NCBI GenBank assembly: GCA_905147135.1
Contig: LR990044.1
Span: 6,824,122-6,888,121 of the forward strand
Length of the DNA: 64,000 bases
Direction: 5' to 3'
From: Blastobasis lacticolella
Lineage: Eukaryota > Arthropoda > Insecta > Lepidoptera > Blastobasidae
Both the position numbers and the translations under genes were made by a program. The first letter of the stretch is position 1, and the number at the start of each line of letters is the position of its first letter. Of the stretch, positions 43,380 to 54,412 are shown piece by piece. Below the pieces are notes generated by a model. That model saw nothing but the letters and a program-made list of their open reading frames with translations, did no database searches and was not told the origin of the DNA.

Positions 43380-44511
43380 ATATACGTCAACTATACAAGA
43401 CGTGTACTACCAACTTTGTGGCGCATTTTAGTTCACAGGCTGCACAACTACATTCTCATACATTTACGCTGATTCAGGGTATTCCTGACCTCTCATATCT
43501 ACTATGCCCGCCTTAGGCGCCCTCTGGCGACCGTTCCATTCACATTCATAAGATATCTACATTAATTGACTATACTATCATTAGAAATTCAACAATACCC
43601 CCTGCATGACGAGTCACGCGTATCCTCTCAGCTCATTGCACAAGACCTAATCAATCAGTGGGCTAACAATCTAGGCTACGTAAACAAGTGATGGTAACAT
43701 TCTATCCGGTGGCCGTACAATAATAGGTTATTGTGGCCATTGGTTACGTAACCGGGCAGTATCGGTGACGTAACCAGATGCGAACAGATACACTGCAGGT
43801 TCCGGTGCACTGTGGCTGTTGTCTAACTAATGTGGTCGGATGTGTTCGCGGATCTGGATCTAGGCTAGGATATCACGTAGAGTGATAGTTTCTAAGTGTG
43901 TGTTTTTATCAGAACGTTAAGTTTGTTTTTATCTCGCTCTGTGTTTGTTTATATCATGTTTTTTTTGAGACGGTGATTTTTTCGAAATGTGGAAATTCGT
44001 TTTTTTATGCCTATAAAGCAAATATATCTATAATTCAGTTAGTATTTTTAAAATGTAGTAAAACCGTAAATATTGATTACGCGTTTACTAAATTTTGCGT
44101 ATTGACGCAAAGTTAGGTTTTATAATTTAAGTACCTAATTAGAAGTTTTAAAATTGACTAAAAGTTCAAATTCAATACCGTACGTAACATCGTTCCGAAT
44201 TTAAATAAACGAGCCATAAATCTTGTTGAGGCTGCTACGGGCGAACGGCTGACAGTGATTTGTTTATGTTGTGTTACGTTACGTTTTTGTTATGTTATGC
44301 TATTATGAGATTAGGTTACGAGGGGTCTGAGTCGATATAACAAATGAGGCGCTCGAGAGTGGCAAGAAGTGAAAAGTGATTGAAAGTGCACCCAATAGTG
44401 AAGAACGAAATAAGTAAACCGTTAAATGTCCTTATTTTCCTTCGTCCTCATAGAACTGGTAGGTAATAAATAGTCTATACATATAATAAATCAGTAATAA
44501 TTAGTAAATAT
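43380..44511. other. Putative intron; nothing recognised
   Basis: AT-rich, no repeat family called. The frame 43,898-44,116 is hydrophobic by T-richness only. Confidence 0.45.
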
Positions 44512-44856
44512 GTTTGGACAATTCACACAGCGTCATCTAGCCCCAAAGTAAGCAAAGGTTGTGTTATGGGTGCCAGATAGTTTTAAACACATACTTACCT
44601 GTACTATGCATACCACCACCATGCATATTACCATACATAGCAGTACCTGTTGTGATTTTTTTCTGTATGTGTATTTTGTATACTATTTATTGTGCACAAT
44701 AAATGTTAAATAAATAAATAAATACTTTTTATACATGTAACACCCACATCCGTAACAGAAATTGAAATTCATCATTTCAATTTCTGCCCGGCCGGGAATC
44801 GATCCCGGGACCACTGCGTGGCAGACCGTTAACTAACTGAACCACTCAGTCGTCTA
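44512..44856 (-). mobile_element. SINE-1 interrupted by another insertion
   Basis: Plus-strand 'tttggacaattcacacagcg', 'tcatctagccccaaagtaag' is the SINE-1 3' end, and 'tttctgcccggccgggaatc', 'gatcccgggaccactgcgtg' is its box B region. Between them 125 extra bases (44,597-44,721) split the element. Confidence 0.85.
44597..44721 (+). mobile_element. Nested retroelement 3' tail with ATACTT duplication
   Basis: The insert ends 'gtgcacaataaatgttaaataaataaataa'-like, that is, an AATAAA followed by an (AAAT)n tail, as in the repeat at 48,570-48,663. ATACTT flanks it (44,591-44,596 and 44,722-44,727). The SINE-1 consensus at this place reads 'acatacttattatacat', so the duplication is a true target-site duplication. 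Confidence 0.75.
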
Positions 44857-45328
44857 ATTATTGTAATTATGTATTTTAATTTTACGCACTATCTGCATTT
44901 GTACTTCACCTATAACATATCACTGCTTTAGTCAAAAATCACAAACTGTACTACATGTATTTTATTAATTCTCAAGGCCATGACTTATACCTGCCATTAC
45001 CATTATAAATCAAACTGATGCAAAATTTCATGCTACCGCAAAACGAATGACTGTTGACTTGGGTAACCTCACTTTGCATTGCTGGATACGCATCGACCGA
45101 GAACTGAAATAGGTGTGAAAATTGTGATAACCATAAACCGTTTTTGTAACGGTAACAATAATTTATTGTGGTGCTGGTACGTAAATGGCTGTTCTAAGCT
45201 GGGGGTCGAATAAATACATATGAATAGGTATACAGGTTTTAGGTTGTTGATAAAGCTCTGGAAATTGGGAGCTCATTGAGACTAAAACAATAATTAATAA
45301 TTACTAGGAAAAGAGATAATTTATACAC

Positions 45329-45475
45329 AGTGTAAAACAAAGCCGTATACAGTATAGAACTATGTACGCTTAGATCTTTTAAATTACTCAACGGATTTTA
45401 ATGTAACAATAGATAGAGATTAAAGAGGAAGGTTTATAAGCAGGAAAGAAGGGTAGATCCGGGTAAAGTAAGTGT
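45329..45475 (-). mobile_element. Repeat E, inverted
   Basis: 'gtgtaaaacaaagccgtata', 'gcttagatcttttaaattac', 'tcaacggattttaatgtaac', 'aaagaggaaggtttataagc', 'gggtagatccgggtaaag' is the reverse complement of the E order. Confidence 0.7.
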
Positions 45476-45587
45476 AAGTAAAATTATAAATGTAAACCTA
45501 AATAAAAATTCGCTCTATCCTGTCGGCATACTTAAAGTTGAAACAAACACACATCCACATAGTTTCACGTTTACGCATCATAGTAGT

Positions 45588-45626
45588 AGTGATACGAATT
45601 TCGTATCACTTTCGTGTTACGAAAGT
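45588..45626. repeat. Two overlapping perfect hairpins
   Basis: AGTGATACGAA/TTCGTATCACT (45,588-45,610, 1-base centre) shares its last three bases with ACTTTCGT/ACGAAAGT (45,608-45,626, 3-base loop). Confidence 0.8.
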
Positions 45627-45729
45627 GCCTATGAACCAATCCAAAACACGTAGACTTCGTCCTTGTGACCTGTTTCCACATTGTTTATAACTACACGTAG
45701 ATAGGTGGGCACTTGAGTGCGTCGATAAA

Positions 45730-47420
45730 AATAAAAGTGCCGTTTATGGCACTAGCGGCACCGTGGTGACTGATAACTGGTTTTATGATTGTGATTCATT
45801 TGGTGGATGGATGGGGCGCGATATCGGAACGGTTAAAACAGTGGTAGAGGCATGGAAAAATTCGGTGCCTTATCATATTCATAACATTTCACGTGTATTT
45901 TTATACAACACTAGAGAACCCGGCAATAGCTTTGCATTGATCCACAGGTGCATACATCCATATTTTTTGCCTGTTTTCCATTCAAACGTGACCGAGGGCA
46001 AGCCTATCGCTATATCTTTATGGCTCATTCATTCATCGGACCCACTCAAGAGGCATTCGACGTAAATGTTATGCATCAGTCTGTATACACCTGTGGCCAC
46101 CCCGTATAGAGAAAGTGTCGTGCGAACGTTACCCCCTAAATAACATGTATTGCACTTTATTTTTTTCAATTTATATTTTAATTGACTGTTTATAGTGCAG
46201 GAAAATTTGACATTGTCCCAGACATTTAAAATAACAAGCCAAATTTTTTTGGAAATGTAAAGAATAGTGTCCTGATCGATATCCCAAAAACCCTAAAATC
46301 CCTTTGTAGAAAAACCGCAATGTACTCGTAAAAGAACCGAACATCCGATTTTATTTGTTTTTGTTTTAAATAGCTTAATTCAGGCTGTGTTATCTTTAAA
46401 ACTGCTAAAATATATGATTTTACCTCAATTATTTGGTAGAGGGATTATTTGGGACATTTGGGATATCAATCACGACACTATTCTCTTCATTTCCACAAGT
46501 TTTTAGCTTGTTATTTCTCATGTCCGGGTTCGCCAATTTTTTATTTAATTTTCTTGGTCTGTTATTACTCGTAAATATAATAGTTATTTATTTGCTCGAC
46601 GAAATCAGAATATTAAAATCATCACGAGACTGGTATGATTTACGTTTACCCAATATCAAAGGCATAATTAATCAATGTAGCATTTCATTAATGCGCTTGG
46701 CTTAACACACAAATGTGGCTATTGATACGTACCTAATAATGTAAAAATACATTGTATCAAATAAATATATATTAAGATAGCTCGTGTATATCCACTTTAA
46801 TACATATTGTTCATTAAACATTACAGGTATTAATTACAGAGTTTGTATTCAGTTCTAATATCGCCTTGTCTGGTCGAGTGGGTCGATTACCTACTCTACG
46901 TAAAGTGGCATTTCTATAATGTGTATTAAAAAGAGTTAATTAATGTTTATGATTAATCGTACATCAGTCAAGACGGTACGGAATGTGAGTATTTTATGCA
47001 AATACTGTTCATTTATTACTAGCTTTGGCTGCGATTTTCTGTGTGTAACGCCAAAAGACGCCACTCACGCTGATTCTGAGCGTCGTACTCCCATCTAGAA
47101 TTGTAGACCTTTAGCACTTCAGTCGATGCGTTCAATTACTAGGTAACTATTGGTCTGGTTGAGTCTGCATCTTCTTTTCCATCCATTTATCTCCTGAGAT
47201 AGCTACATTGGATCGGAACTTATAGGGCACTAGAACATTGTATATAGGTAGTCTATAAACAATAGTTCTACAAATGTAGTGTTGTGCGGAGTCGCGCACG
47301 TGCGTTTGCCAGCTTGCATAGTTTATTTGCGATTTTCATAAGTGTAGATAAGACCACCTGTGCTCGTCTCTCTGTTAATAATTGTAACCAATTGTATAGG
47401 CAATAAAGTGTTTACTTATC
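45730..47420. other. Putative intron; no supportable exon
   Basis: Two frames stand out by length: 45,763-46,065 (100 codons, alternative start) and 46,433-46,705 (90 codons, hydrophobic, alternative start). Neither has splice signals that I can pair or a known domain. Confidence 0.4.
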
Positions 47421-47629
47421 AACTAGTAGACCCGGCGCGACTTCGTTCGCGTACACCTACTTTACCTCTAACTTCCCTTTTTTATTGCTTGAAAACCTTC
47501 CTCTTCAAACACTCTATCTATTATTAAAAACCGTATTAAAATCAGTTGCATAGTTTAAAATATCTAAGTGTGAATAGATACATACATAGGGACAGGCGGC
47601 GGGAAGCGGCTTGGTTTTATACTATGTAT
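47421..47629 (+). mobile_element. Repeat E, complete-looking copy
   Basis: 'aactagtagacccggcgcga', 'cttcgttcgcgtacacctac', 'tattgcttgaaaaccttcct', 'ctattattaaaaaccgtatt', 'catagggacaggcggcggga', 'agcggcttggttttatacta', 'tgta'. It is a good reference for the undisturbed element, including the single 'gtacacctacttta' that became a minisatellite at 20,656. Confidence 0.8.
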
Positions 47630-48027
47630 ACTATGTACGCACCTTTTCCTTACATTCAGTATTTTTACAATTATTTTAGCGTGTATCTAAGTATCTACCT
47701 ATGTATTGTGATGCGTGACTCAGGTACGTGGCGCACGCGACACGCTTACGGAAATTCTACGCTTGCATTTCCAAGCACTTTTCTGGTATGTGATTCTGTC
47801 TGTTTGAGTAGGTCGTACCAAGTCGTAAACGTTTATATCGTTTTACCGGTTGGTAGGATATGGTTGATCATATAGATACTTGTTGTGTAGATAATAAGGA
47901 ATCAGGAACAGATCCATTAGTACAGGCAAGAGAAGGACGAACCAGTACGCGCAGTGACGGTCGCATAATTAAAACTTAGTGAAATCATACAAATTTGAAA
48001 TATCATTACGGATTTTGTTAGGTATAT

Positions 48028-48220
48028 GGCCGTGTGGTGTCCGGCAGAGAAGAATAGCCCCATACACTTGCGGATGTCGTACAAGGCGACTAATGTTTTC
48101 GAGGTAAAAGATCTAGAGTCTCCATTGGCTGGAAAATGGGCAGCAGCGTTTTCCATTGTGGTATTTATAACAGATCTCGCAGCTCCGCCAAGCGCACCCG
48201 CCAAGCGTGGAGATTATGTA
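48028..48220 (+). mobile_element. SINE-3, left arm of a tail-to-tail pair
   Basis: 'ggccgtgtggtgtccggcag', 'acacttgcggatgtcgtaca', 'aggcgactaatgttttcgag', 'ccgccaagcgtggagattat'. It stops before the 'gggaggcc...ggactgttatgggctgtg' end. Confidence 0.75.
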
Positions 48221-48242
48221 TAAAATATAAACATGTGCCTAT

Positions 48243-48453
48243 ATCATCATCATCATCATCACAGCCCATAACAGTCCACTGCAGGACTTCGGGCCTCTCC
48301 CACGAAAGGGGAGGTCATTGCCATAATCTCCACGCTTGGCAGGCGGGTTGGAGATCGCAGTGCAGTTGATGTAAATCTACCCAGAAAGATGCTGCCCACC
48401 TTTCGGATTTGTCCTTTAGTCGCCTCTTACGACACCCACGGGAAGAGATGGGG
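48243..48453 (-). mobile_element. SINE-3, right arm of a tail-to-tail pair
   Basis: (CAT)n, 'acagcccataacagtccact', 'gcaggacttcgggcctctcc', 'ccataatctccacgcttggc', 'aggcgggttggagatcgcag', 'ctcttacgacacccacggga'. With the copy at 48,028 it makes an inverted repeat with a centre of about 20-90 bases. Confidence 0.8.
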
Positions 48454-48569
48454 TGTGCCTATATATTTTATAATTATTGATTAATTGTGTACGTCGTATC
48501 TGCATTTCTTTAGCTAAACATTTCTTCTAGTAGGCTCGTGGGAAGTAATTTCTTAAATAAATATGGAGT

Positions 48570-48663
48570 GCCTCAGTTAGGTATATGTATATCTATGTAT
48601 GTTATCTGTCTGTATTTGTTTACTGTGTGCAATAAATAGTTAAACAAATAAATAAATAATTAA
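48570..48663 (+). mobile_element. Retroelement 3' tail
   Basis: 'gtgcctcagttaggtatatg', 'gtctgtatttgtttactgtg', 'tgcaataaatagttaaacaa', (AAAT)n. It resembles the insert at 44,597-44,721 and repeat H at 26,262-26,310. Confidence 0.65.
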
Positions 48664-49030
48664 ATTTTTTCTTATTTATAGGTTTTAGGTTAAGTACGCC
48701 CCGGGACTCTTTATGGACTTTGTCTACGTCGAAGATGTATTCGTATATTTCATCACACAAATTATTATTTATCTATCACCAATGTCCTTTGTTTAATGAG
48801 CTAACCATTAGAAGGTGTATGTATGATTTATTGGCCATAAGCTGTATCTGCAATGTTTTTGGGTGCAAATGTGTAGTTAATTACGTGTGGAATGTTGTTG
48901 CTTCTGGTGTCAAGGTTCAGAAGGTAGTCTAAGGTACGACGCATAGACTGACCGTCGATCGAGGCTTCATTAGTGGAGAGCTATACTATACTATTGGACC
49001 GTATTCGCTCTAATACGCATTGTAGAATCG

Positions 49031-49290
49031 TTAGAGCGTTGGTGGCCTAGTGGTAAAATTATCCGACTCGCAAGCGAGCGATACCGTGTTCGAATCCCAC
49101 TGCCGCCTTGTTGGTACACAAGTTGGTGACTCTTTTCTGAGTTATGAACATTAGTCAAAAACTAACTGATGCTCTTACGGTGAGGGAAAACATCGTGATG
49201 AAACCTGCACATTCAGGCGATTGAATATAACCATAATCCAAACTAATAAGGCCCCGGGCCCTCGTGCCCGAAACCACAACCAATATGATG
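49031..49290 (+). mobile_element. SINE-2 with its tRNA-like head
   Basis: The head 'ttggtggcctagtggtaaaa' (box A-like) and 'gataccgtgttcgaatccc' (box B) is followed by 'actaactgatgctcttacgg', 'tgagggaaaacatcgtgatg', 'aaacctgcacattcaggcga'. Then the element jumps to 'ggccctcgtgcccgaaacca'. The bases between box A and B do not fold into a sound tRNA, so this is a SINE and not a tRNA gene. Confidence 0.85.
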
Positions 49291-49368
49291 GCGTATTGTA
49301 GAATTAGAAGTGTTAATATCAGTTACATTCTCAGTGATTTATCGTTGAACATCTTTACAGTTTAAATC

Positions 49369-49456
49369 ATTATCATCATCATCATCTTGTCATCATCTTA
49401 AAGTCCCGGTTGTGCTCTCGAGCACGAGTGCTCGGGATCTGCCTAGATTAGCCAAA
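49369..49456 (-). mobile_element. SINE-2 3' end with (ATC)n
   Basis: 'atcattatcatcatcatcat', 'cttaaagtcccggttgtgct', 'ctcgagcacgagtgctcggg' is the inverted 3' end of SINE-2, with a longer (GAT)n tail than other copies. Confidence 0.7.
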
Positions 49457-49459
49457 AAA

Positions 49460-51107
49460 CAGTTTGAATATCGACAGAGTGATGAATTATTTTGCTTATA
49501 ATGAAATATTAGGTACCTAAATACTTTGCATTTATATTGGTGTAATAAATTGTTCGATTCAATAGTGTGTCAGGAGGTTTTGTTCACGTTAAATAAATAC
49601 AGAAACTCCGCCATAACGGACGGACATAAAAGCTTTATGTGCGCTTAAAACTATAGGAACAAGACACTGTTAATAGTAAAACTGCGTTAAAACGCATCCT
49701 TGCCCAACCACGATAGACGCGCGCTTATTGTGAAATTGCTTCGTTTACAAAATGCCCAGCATGTTTCCCGATAACGGTGAAAAACGTTTAAATAAAATTT
49801 GAATTAGGTTCGAAGCAGGTTTTGTACTTTCAAACTGTGACAATGTATCGGGAACCCTGCTGGGGCTCTGTTTCATAATTACCAGTGCAATACTTACACT
49901 ATTTGCTTTCTGTAAACGACGGAATTGTACAATATGCCTGCGATATTTAGTATTTTGCGGTTTTAAAAAATTCTGAACTAGGTGTTTTAGCATTTTTTAT
50001 ATTTTTAGTCAAAGCTTTGCAACTAAGAGCACCATGATGTAAAATCCTTCGGCCAGTAATTGACCTTCGGTCGGACTCTGTAAATATGGCAGCAAAGTAA
50101 TTCAGTCGAGTCGACCTACGTCGACACTACACACCCACGTAAGCACACATTCTAAATCTAATACCTATACTGGGACTAATCGAAACATGATGGCAAGTAA
50201 AAACCAATTACTATTTATTAATAATACACTGGTACGTCATGTGTTAAAGATGTTTTGTAAATACATCGAGTACAAGGTGCTGCTGAATAAGGGAGGTCAT
50301 CGCTGATTAATTGTCGAAAGTACTAGTACGCTTCCATTCAAGTAGTTTTTAAATGGGTTGTCAATCAAGAATAACAACTTTATTTGTGTAAACATTAAAA
50401 TACATTACCACCTAAGAGGGCTATTAACCCATGGATCATTTTATGTCCAGAAAATTCAATGCAATAAGTTATTTAGTGTTTGGCACAAGTATGTTGGATC
50501 TTGGGTCATTAAAGAAAACATAAATCTTCTTTATACGATACAAATGTCTCTTTAAAGCGCATCAGAAAGGGCTAAGCAAATAGCACTGTCAAGCGATAAT
50601 AAATATTTTATTCTACACCATTGAATAAAGGGTCGTCGTGTGTGGGCTGTAGACGCCATCGTCGCTGGTGTCCACCGCAAAACTATAAAACTACTTATAC
50701 GGTTCCGGTATGCGACCTATCTATTGTAGATTTACCGATATACATTTTACTGTAAAAGATAATATTATGGTAAAATACCAGAAGGATAGCTTCCTGAAAT
50801 GATCCACCATCCATAAACGCGTGGTCCCTTCCTAAACTTTTACGTTCCGAAATGCAATCCAATAAAATCTGAATCTTATTACAGCTCTCTGCTCGCCTGC
50901 ATAGTGCCTGCTGCTTCCATTCTTATTAACTCTGTAATGCTCTAATTTCAGCATTAACTGCGCAATAGTTCTTCTGATCAGCTCGTCACAGTACTCTCAA
51001 GTTTATTTTTCTAACTAGACTAGTCACAGTTTCGAACGGCCTAACTCCTTTTTTAATTGCTTTCAAAGCACACGGTTAGATGGTCTATCTGCAACCAAAG
51101 ACCTGGT
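49460..51107. other. Putative intron; nothing recognised
   Basis: AT-rich. No exon or repeat family called. Confidence 0.45.
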
Positions 51108-51250
51108 TTAAGTACCTGTAGATGCCTTTCGACACACCCCAAGTCCTTTTTTCATCACGGCCCAATCGCTCAGCTTTTAAGGACCTGTAGGACTGCCTTT
51201 TGAAGAACCCAAAGCCCTTTTCCCATCGCGACCCAATAGCTCAAGTTTCC
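51108..51250 (+). repeat. Two-copy direct repeat, about 71-bp period
   Basis: 'agtacctgtagatgcctttc ... catcacggcccaatcgctca' (51,109-51,170) recurs as 'aggacctgtaggactgcctt ... catcgcgacccaatagctca' (51,180-51,243), about three-quarters identical. Confidence 0.7.
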
Positions 51251-51883
51251 CCCATCACGTTCCACATGTCACCGGAGCCCTAGCGCCGTCGCGTCTGGTG
51301 TCACCTGTTCCAAAACAACATTCCGTATAAAGAAGGTGCAGGCTACGCGTCTCGGGTACGTTCACTTTCACCCGGCGGCGATGGTTCCTGGCGCATCGAC
51401 TCCTACGTGACCCTCGTGACGATCGCGACACAGTGGCTTACTTACCTTATGCCAGGTGTTGGGTTAGGGCTGGCACTAGCGCTTGGGATTGAGATTTGGT
51501 GCGGTGTCGCCGTTATTGACGATGATTATATTTTATAGAAGAAATGCGATGAAAATGTTTATTGGCAGTGGCTTTATGTACTGCTTTATAGATATAACGT
51601 TTAAATGGAATTATGTAAGCACAGACACGGTACTAGATTCTTAAACGAGCCTCATGATAGAGTGATAGAAGGGTTTCTTTTTCCATAAAAAAAGGAACAT
51701 GTCACTCGTATTTTTGGGATGTCCCAAAAATGTCCAGCCAGCCTTGATTGCTTGTGGTTGCACCCAGCTTATTTCTTAGACTTGACAAGCTGACATCGAT
51801 CTCGTACAATATCTCCTCTGTTCGCTCTTTTTGGGCATTCGTTAAATCTCTCAATATCGTTCATAACTCCGTATCAACGTGAG

Positions 51884-52187
51884 ATGATGGCCAAATTTCT
51901 GGCTATACAATGTTACTACATTTATAAAACAAATTCCCACGTCACGTCTGTCTATCTGTCTGTTCGCGATAAACTCAAAAACTACATGCGGATTTCATCA
52001 ATAGATAGAGTGATTCATGAGTATTATACTTTGTTAAGGTTTCTACCCGTACGAAGCCAAGGCGGTTCAATAGAATATTGTAAAATAATATCTTAGCACC
52101 AGTAGTCGACAGCCCTGTCCATATCTCATTGCCATTGGCTCCACTATTCATGGCCACACGAAAGCGTTGGCCGTCCGTTTGAAGCAT
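51884..52187. mobile_element. Dispersed repeat G (ends unclear)
   Basis: 'cgcgataaactcaaaaacta', 'catgcggatttcatcaatag', 'acccgtacgaagccaaggcg', 'agtagtcgacagccctgtcc', 'catatctcattgccattggc' are words that I associate with lepidopteran retroelement or SINE tails. No terminal repeats can be placed. Confidence 0.45.
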
Positions 52188-52985
52188 TCGTTATACTTTT
52201 CCGCGGTCTCGTTACACCGCTTCGCGTCCGTTGTTACGGATGTGTCGGCGATCGGCACACATTCGGCTTTCGAGTCGAACTCGGGGATGTTCGGCCCCTG
52301 AGGAGAATAGGAAGGTAGGAGCAAAGGACGCTTCGGTTTTTGTCTCGGAACAGTTAGAGTGACCGGCTCCGGGAGCGTTTTGAAGCCCATTTGATTTGAG
52401 TAATTCCAGTACCACATTTTGGCGTTCGGGTCGGCCTCGGGGGTGTTCGGCCTCTTAGGGGAATAGGAAGGTGGGAGCAAAAGGCGCTTCGGCTTTTGAG
52501 TGATCGAGTCCTGAAGGATCGTAAGACCACTTGATTTGAGTCATTCCAGTACCACATTTTGGCGTTCGGGTCGACCTCGGGGGTGTTCGGGCCCTGAGGA
52601 GAATACGAAGGTAGGAGCAAAGGGCGCTTCGGCTATTGTCTCGGAACAGTTAGAGAGTGATCGACTTTGGGAGCATAGTAAGCCCACTTGATTTGAGTCA
52701 TCAGTACCACATTTTGGCTTCCGGGTCGACCTCTGGGATGTTCGGCGAAAATTTGATTAGAATATGAAGCTAGAAGCATAGGGCTCTTAGGCTTTTGTGT
52801 GATTGACTCCGGATTCATCTTAAGCTCTCTTGATTTGAGTCATTCCAGTTAGGGGGTGGTCTGTGTTCCAGTACCACATTTTGGGTTTCGGGCCGATCTC
52901 GCATATGTTTGGCTAAAACTGTGGAGAATACCAAGATGGTGGTAGCAAGAGGTTTTTTTGCATAGGCTAATGCATCGGAACGTGG
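52148..52985 (-). pseudogene. Decayed coding tandem repeat, Pro-rich 46-56-residue unit
   Basis: Five tandem units are anchored by 'ccagtaccacattttgg' at 52,416, 52,556, 52,711 and 52,878, with lengths 140, 155 and 167 bases and a last one of about 156 (52,260-52,415). The minus strand encodes in each unit a version of PSYSPQGPNTPEVDPNAKMW, YWNDSNQ and QKPKRPLL. The C-terminal unit reads on without a break into SVTTDAKRCNETAEKYNECF, KRTANAFVWP and a stop (TGA at about 52,146-52,148). Unit lengths that are not multiples of three, and a TAG in the third unit, break the frame between units. It looks like the 3' part of a lost gene with internal repeats. I do not know the family. Confidence 0.6.
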
Positions 52986-53624
52986 TACTTTTATTGAAAT
53001 CGCTTAAAATTTTATTTAGTTAACGTTAAATAAAATACGCATTAGTTTTAATTAATAGTCATTTCTATTAACCAATTGAAATCAAAACGTATTTCTCTAT
53101 TTAATCTATCTCGCGAGTACCGAGATCACAAAGAAATAAAAGTACAGCTAAGATCGGTCGGCCCCAGTCACCATATTGCACTGTGCATACTAAACGAGGC
53201 ATCCACCGTGATAGAACGAGTGAATTCGAGGGTCGAAAGTGGAAACTCCGCAGCCGTTCATTCGAATTTATATTTCTAAGTACCAAGTGGTCTCTCGCCA
53301 AGCATCCTCTCAAACGCAACCGTCGAGATTTGGGCGTTTATCTGCCTCGTGATCACGGCTAAATGCCGCACCAAAGTTCAGGCCAACAATGCATGCCGGC
53401 GCGGTGTTGAAACGTGAAACTTTTAACGTAGATAGGAGGAATGCTGCGCGTTGCATGTGCTCTCGGGAGAGCGTTTTTGTGAGATGTTGCTGCGCGTGCT
53501 GTTGTCATTGGCAAGAATTTTTTTGTACCGCTTAGTTGGCAAGCATGGGATCATTTTGATTCAAAGGTGTAAGAACGGACGATTAAATGTTTTTAATTGA
53601 AAACTATGTAGTTTTTTAACACGC
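52986..53624. other. Putative intron; nothing recognised
   Basis: A CpG-richer patch at 53,390-53,510 ('gccggcgcggtgttgaaacg', 'gctgcgcgttgcatgtgctc') has no open frame of note. Confidence 0.4.
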
Positions 53625-53890
53625 AGTGACAAACGAGCAAGCCCACCTGATGATAAGCGGTAACTGTATTCATGCATTTAGGTTGCAGGCGACAACAATT
53701 CAAAACCGCGGGTGCGTTGTCACTGTGACGACTAAGATGAAATGCGTCATGCCTGTAATTGCGCTGGCTGCCTTATCCTTCAAACCGGAACACAACAATG
53801 CAAGCAGAGTTGCTTGGCGGCAAAGCTCCTCAGCAGGCAGGCTCCTCCTCAGGCTTGACAGAGTTCTACCACCTGATAGAATCATCTATT
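53625..53890 (+). mobile_element. Repeat D-related, longer internal part
   Basis: 'agcccacctgatgataagcg', 'cctgtaattgcgctggctgc', 'cttatccttcaaaccggaac', 'acaacaatgcaagcagagtt', 'gcttggcggcaaagctcctc' is a lepidopteran repeat that I know well by sight ('...ctcaccctcaaaccggaacacaac...'). Part of it (ctggctgcc..atccttcaaa) also occurs at 3398-3418. Confidence 0.7.
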
Positions 53891-54191
53891 ATATTTATTA
53901 TGTACTTCTGATGATTTCTAATTTAGGGAACGAATGAATTCAGTCTTTATTCCGATACTATTAGTAGAACCGAGACTAATATTGCGTAAGCTGTTGTAGA
54001 TTGCACTGCATTTTGATATAATCTTAGGCAATCTATATGTAAATTTAACACAGTGACTTGGCCACTTTAATTTAAGATGCTACGGGAAATCGAAATCATG
54101 TCGGATTTGGTCATCCAATTTAATCTATCTATTAATTTTTCGTGTGCGTCCTCGCCATTTTGGAGATCCTTTATATATTCTAAAAGATGTA

Positions 54192-54412
54192 GTAGGCCGG
54201 ACTTCCACGTAAGAGGTCCCGGGTTCGATTCCCGGTCGGGCAGAAATTGAAATGAAGAATTTTAATTTCTGTTACGGGTCTGGATGTGTATAATACGGCT
54301 ATGTATAATAAGTATGTATTTAAAAGTAAGCATTTATTTAGTACGTCATTTATCTAATACTTATAGCAGAAGCTTGGTTTGATTTATGACTAGATGGTGC
54401 TGTTTGAATTAG
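54192..54412 (+). mobile_element. SINE-1, plus strand
   Basis: 'aggccggacttccacgtaag', 'aggtcccgggttcgattccc', 'ggtcgggcagaaattgaaat', 'ttctgttacgggtctggatg', 'tttgatttatgactagatgg'. Box B is intact and box A is lost. Confidence 0.8.

Noticed and set aside
45763..46065. 100-codon gene
   Set aside because: It has a non-ATG start, no domain and no splice context, and lies in repeat-rich putative intron.
46433..46705. Transmembrane protein exon (90 hydrophobic codons)
   Set aside because: There is no ATG at the start, no paired splice sites and no family. T-rich DNA gives hydrophobic frames by chance.
49034..49110. tRNA gene
   Set aside because: Box A and box B are present, but the acceptor and anticodon arms do not fold soundly, and the rest of SINE-2 follows. 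It is a SINE head.
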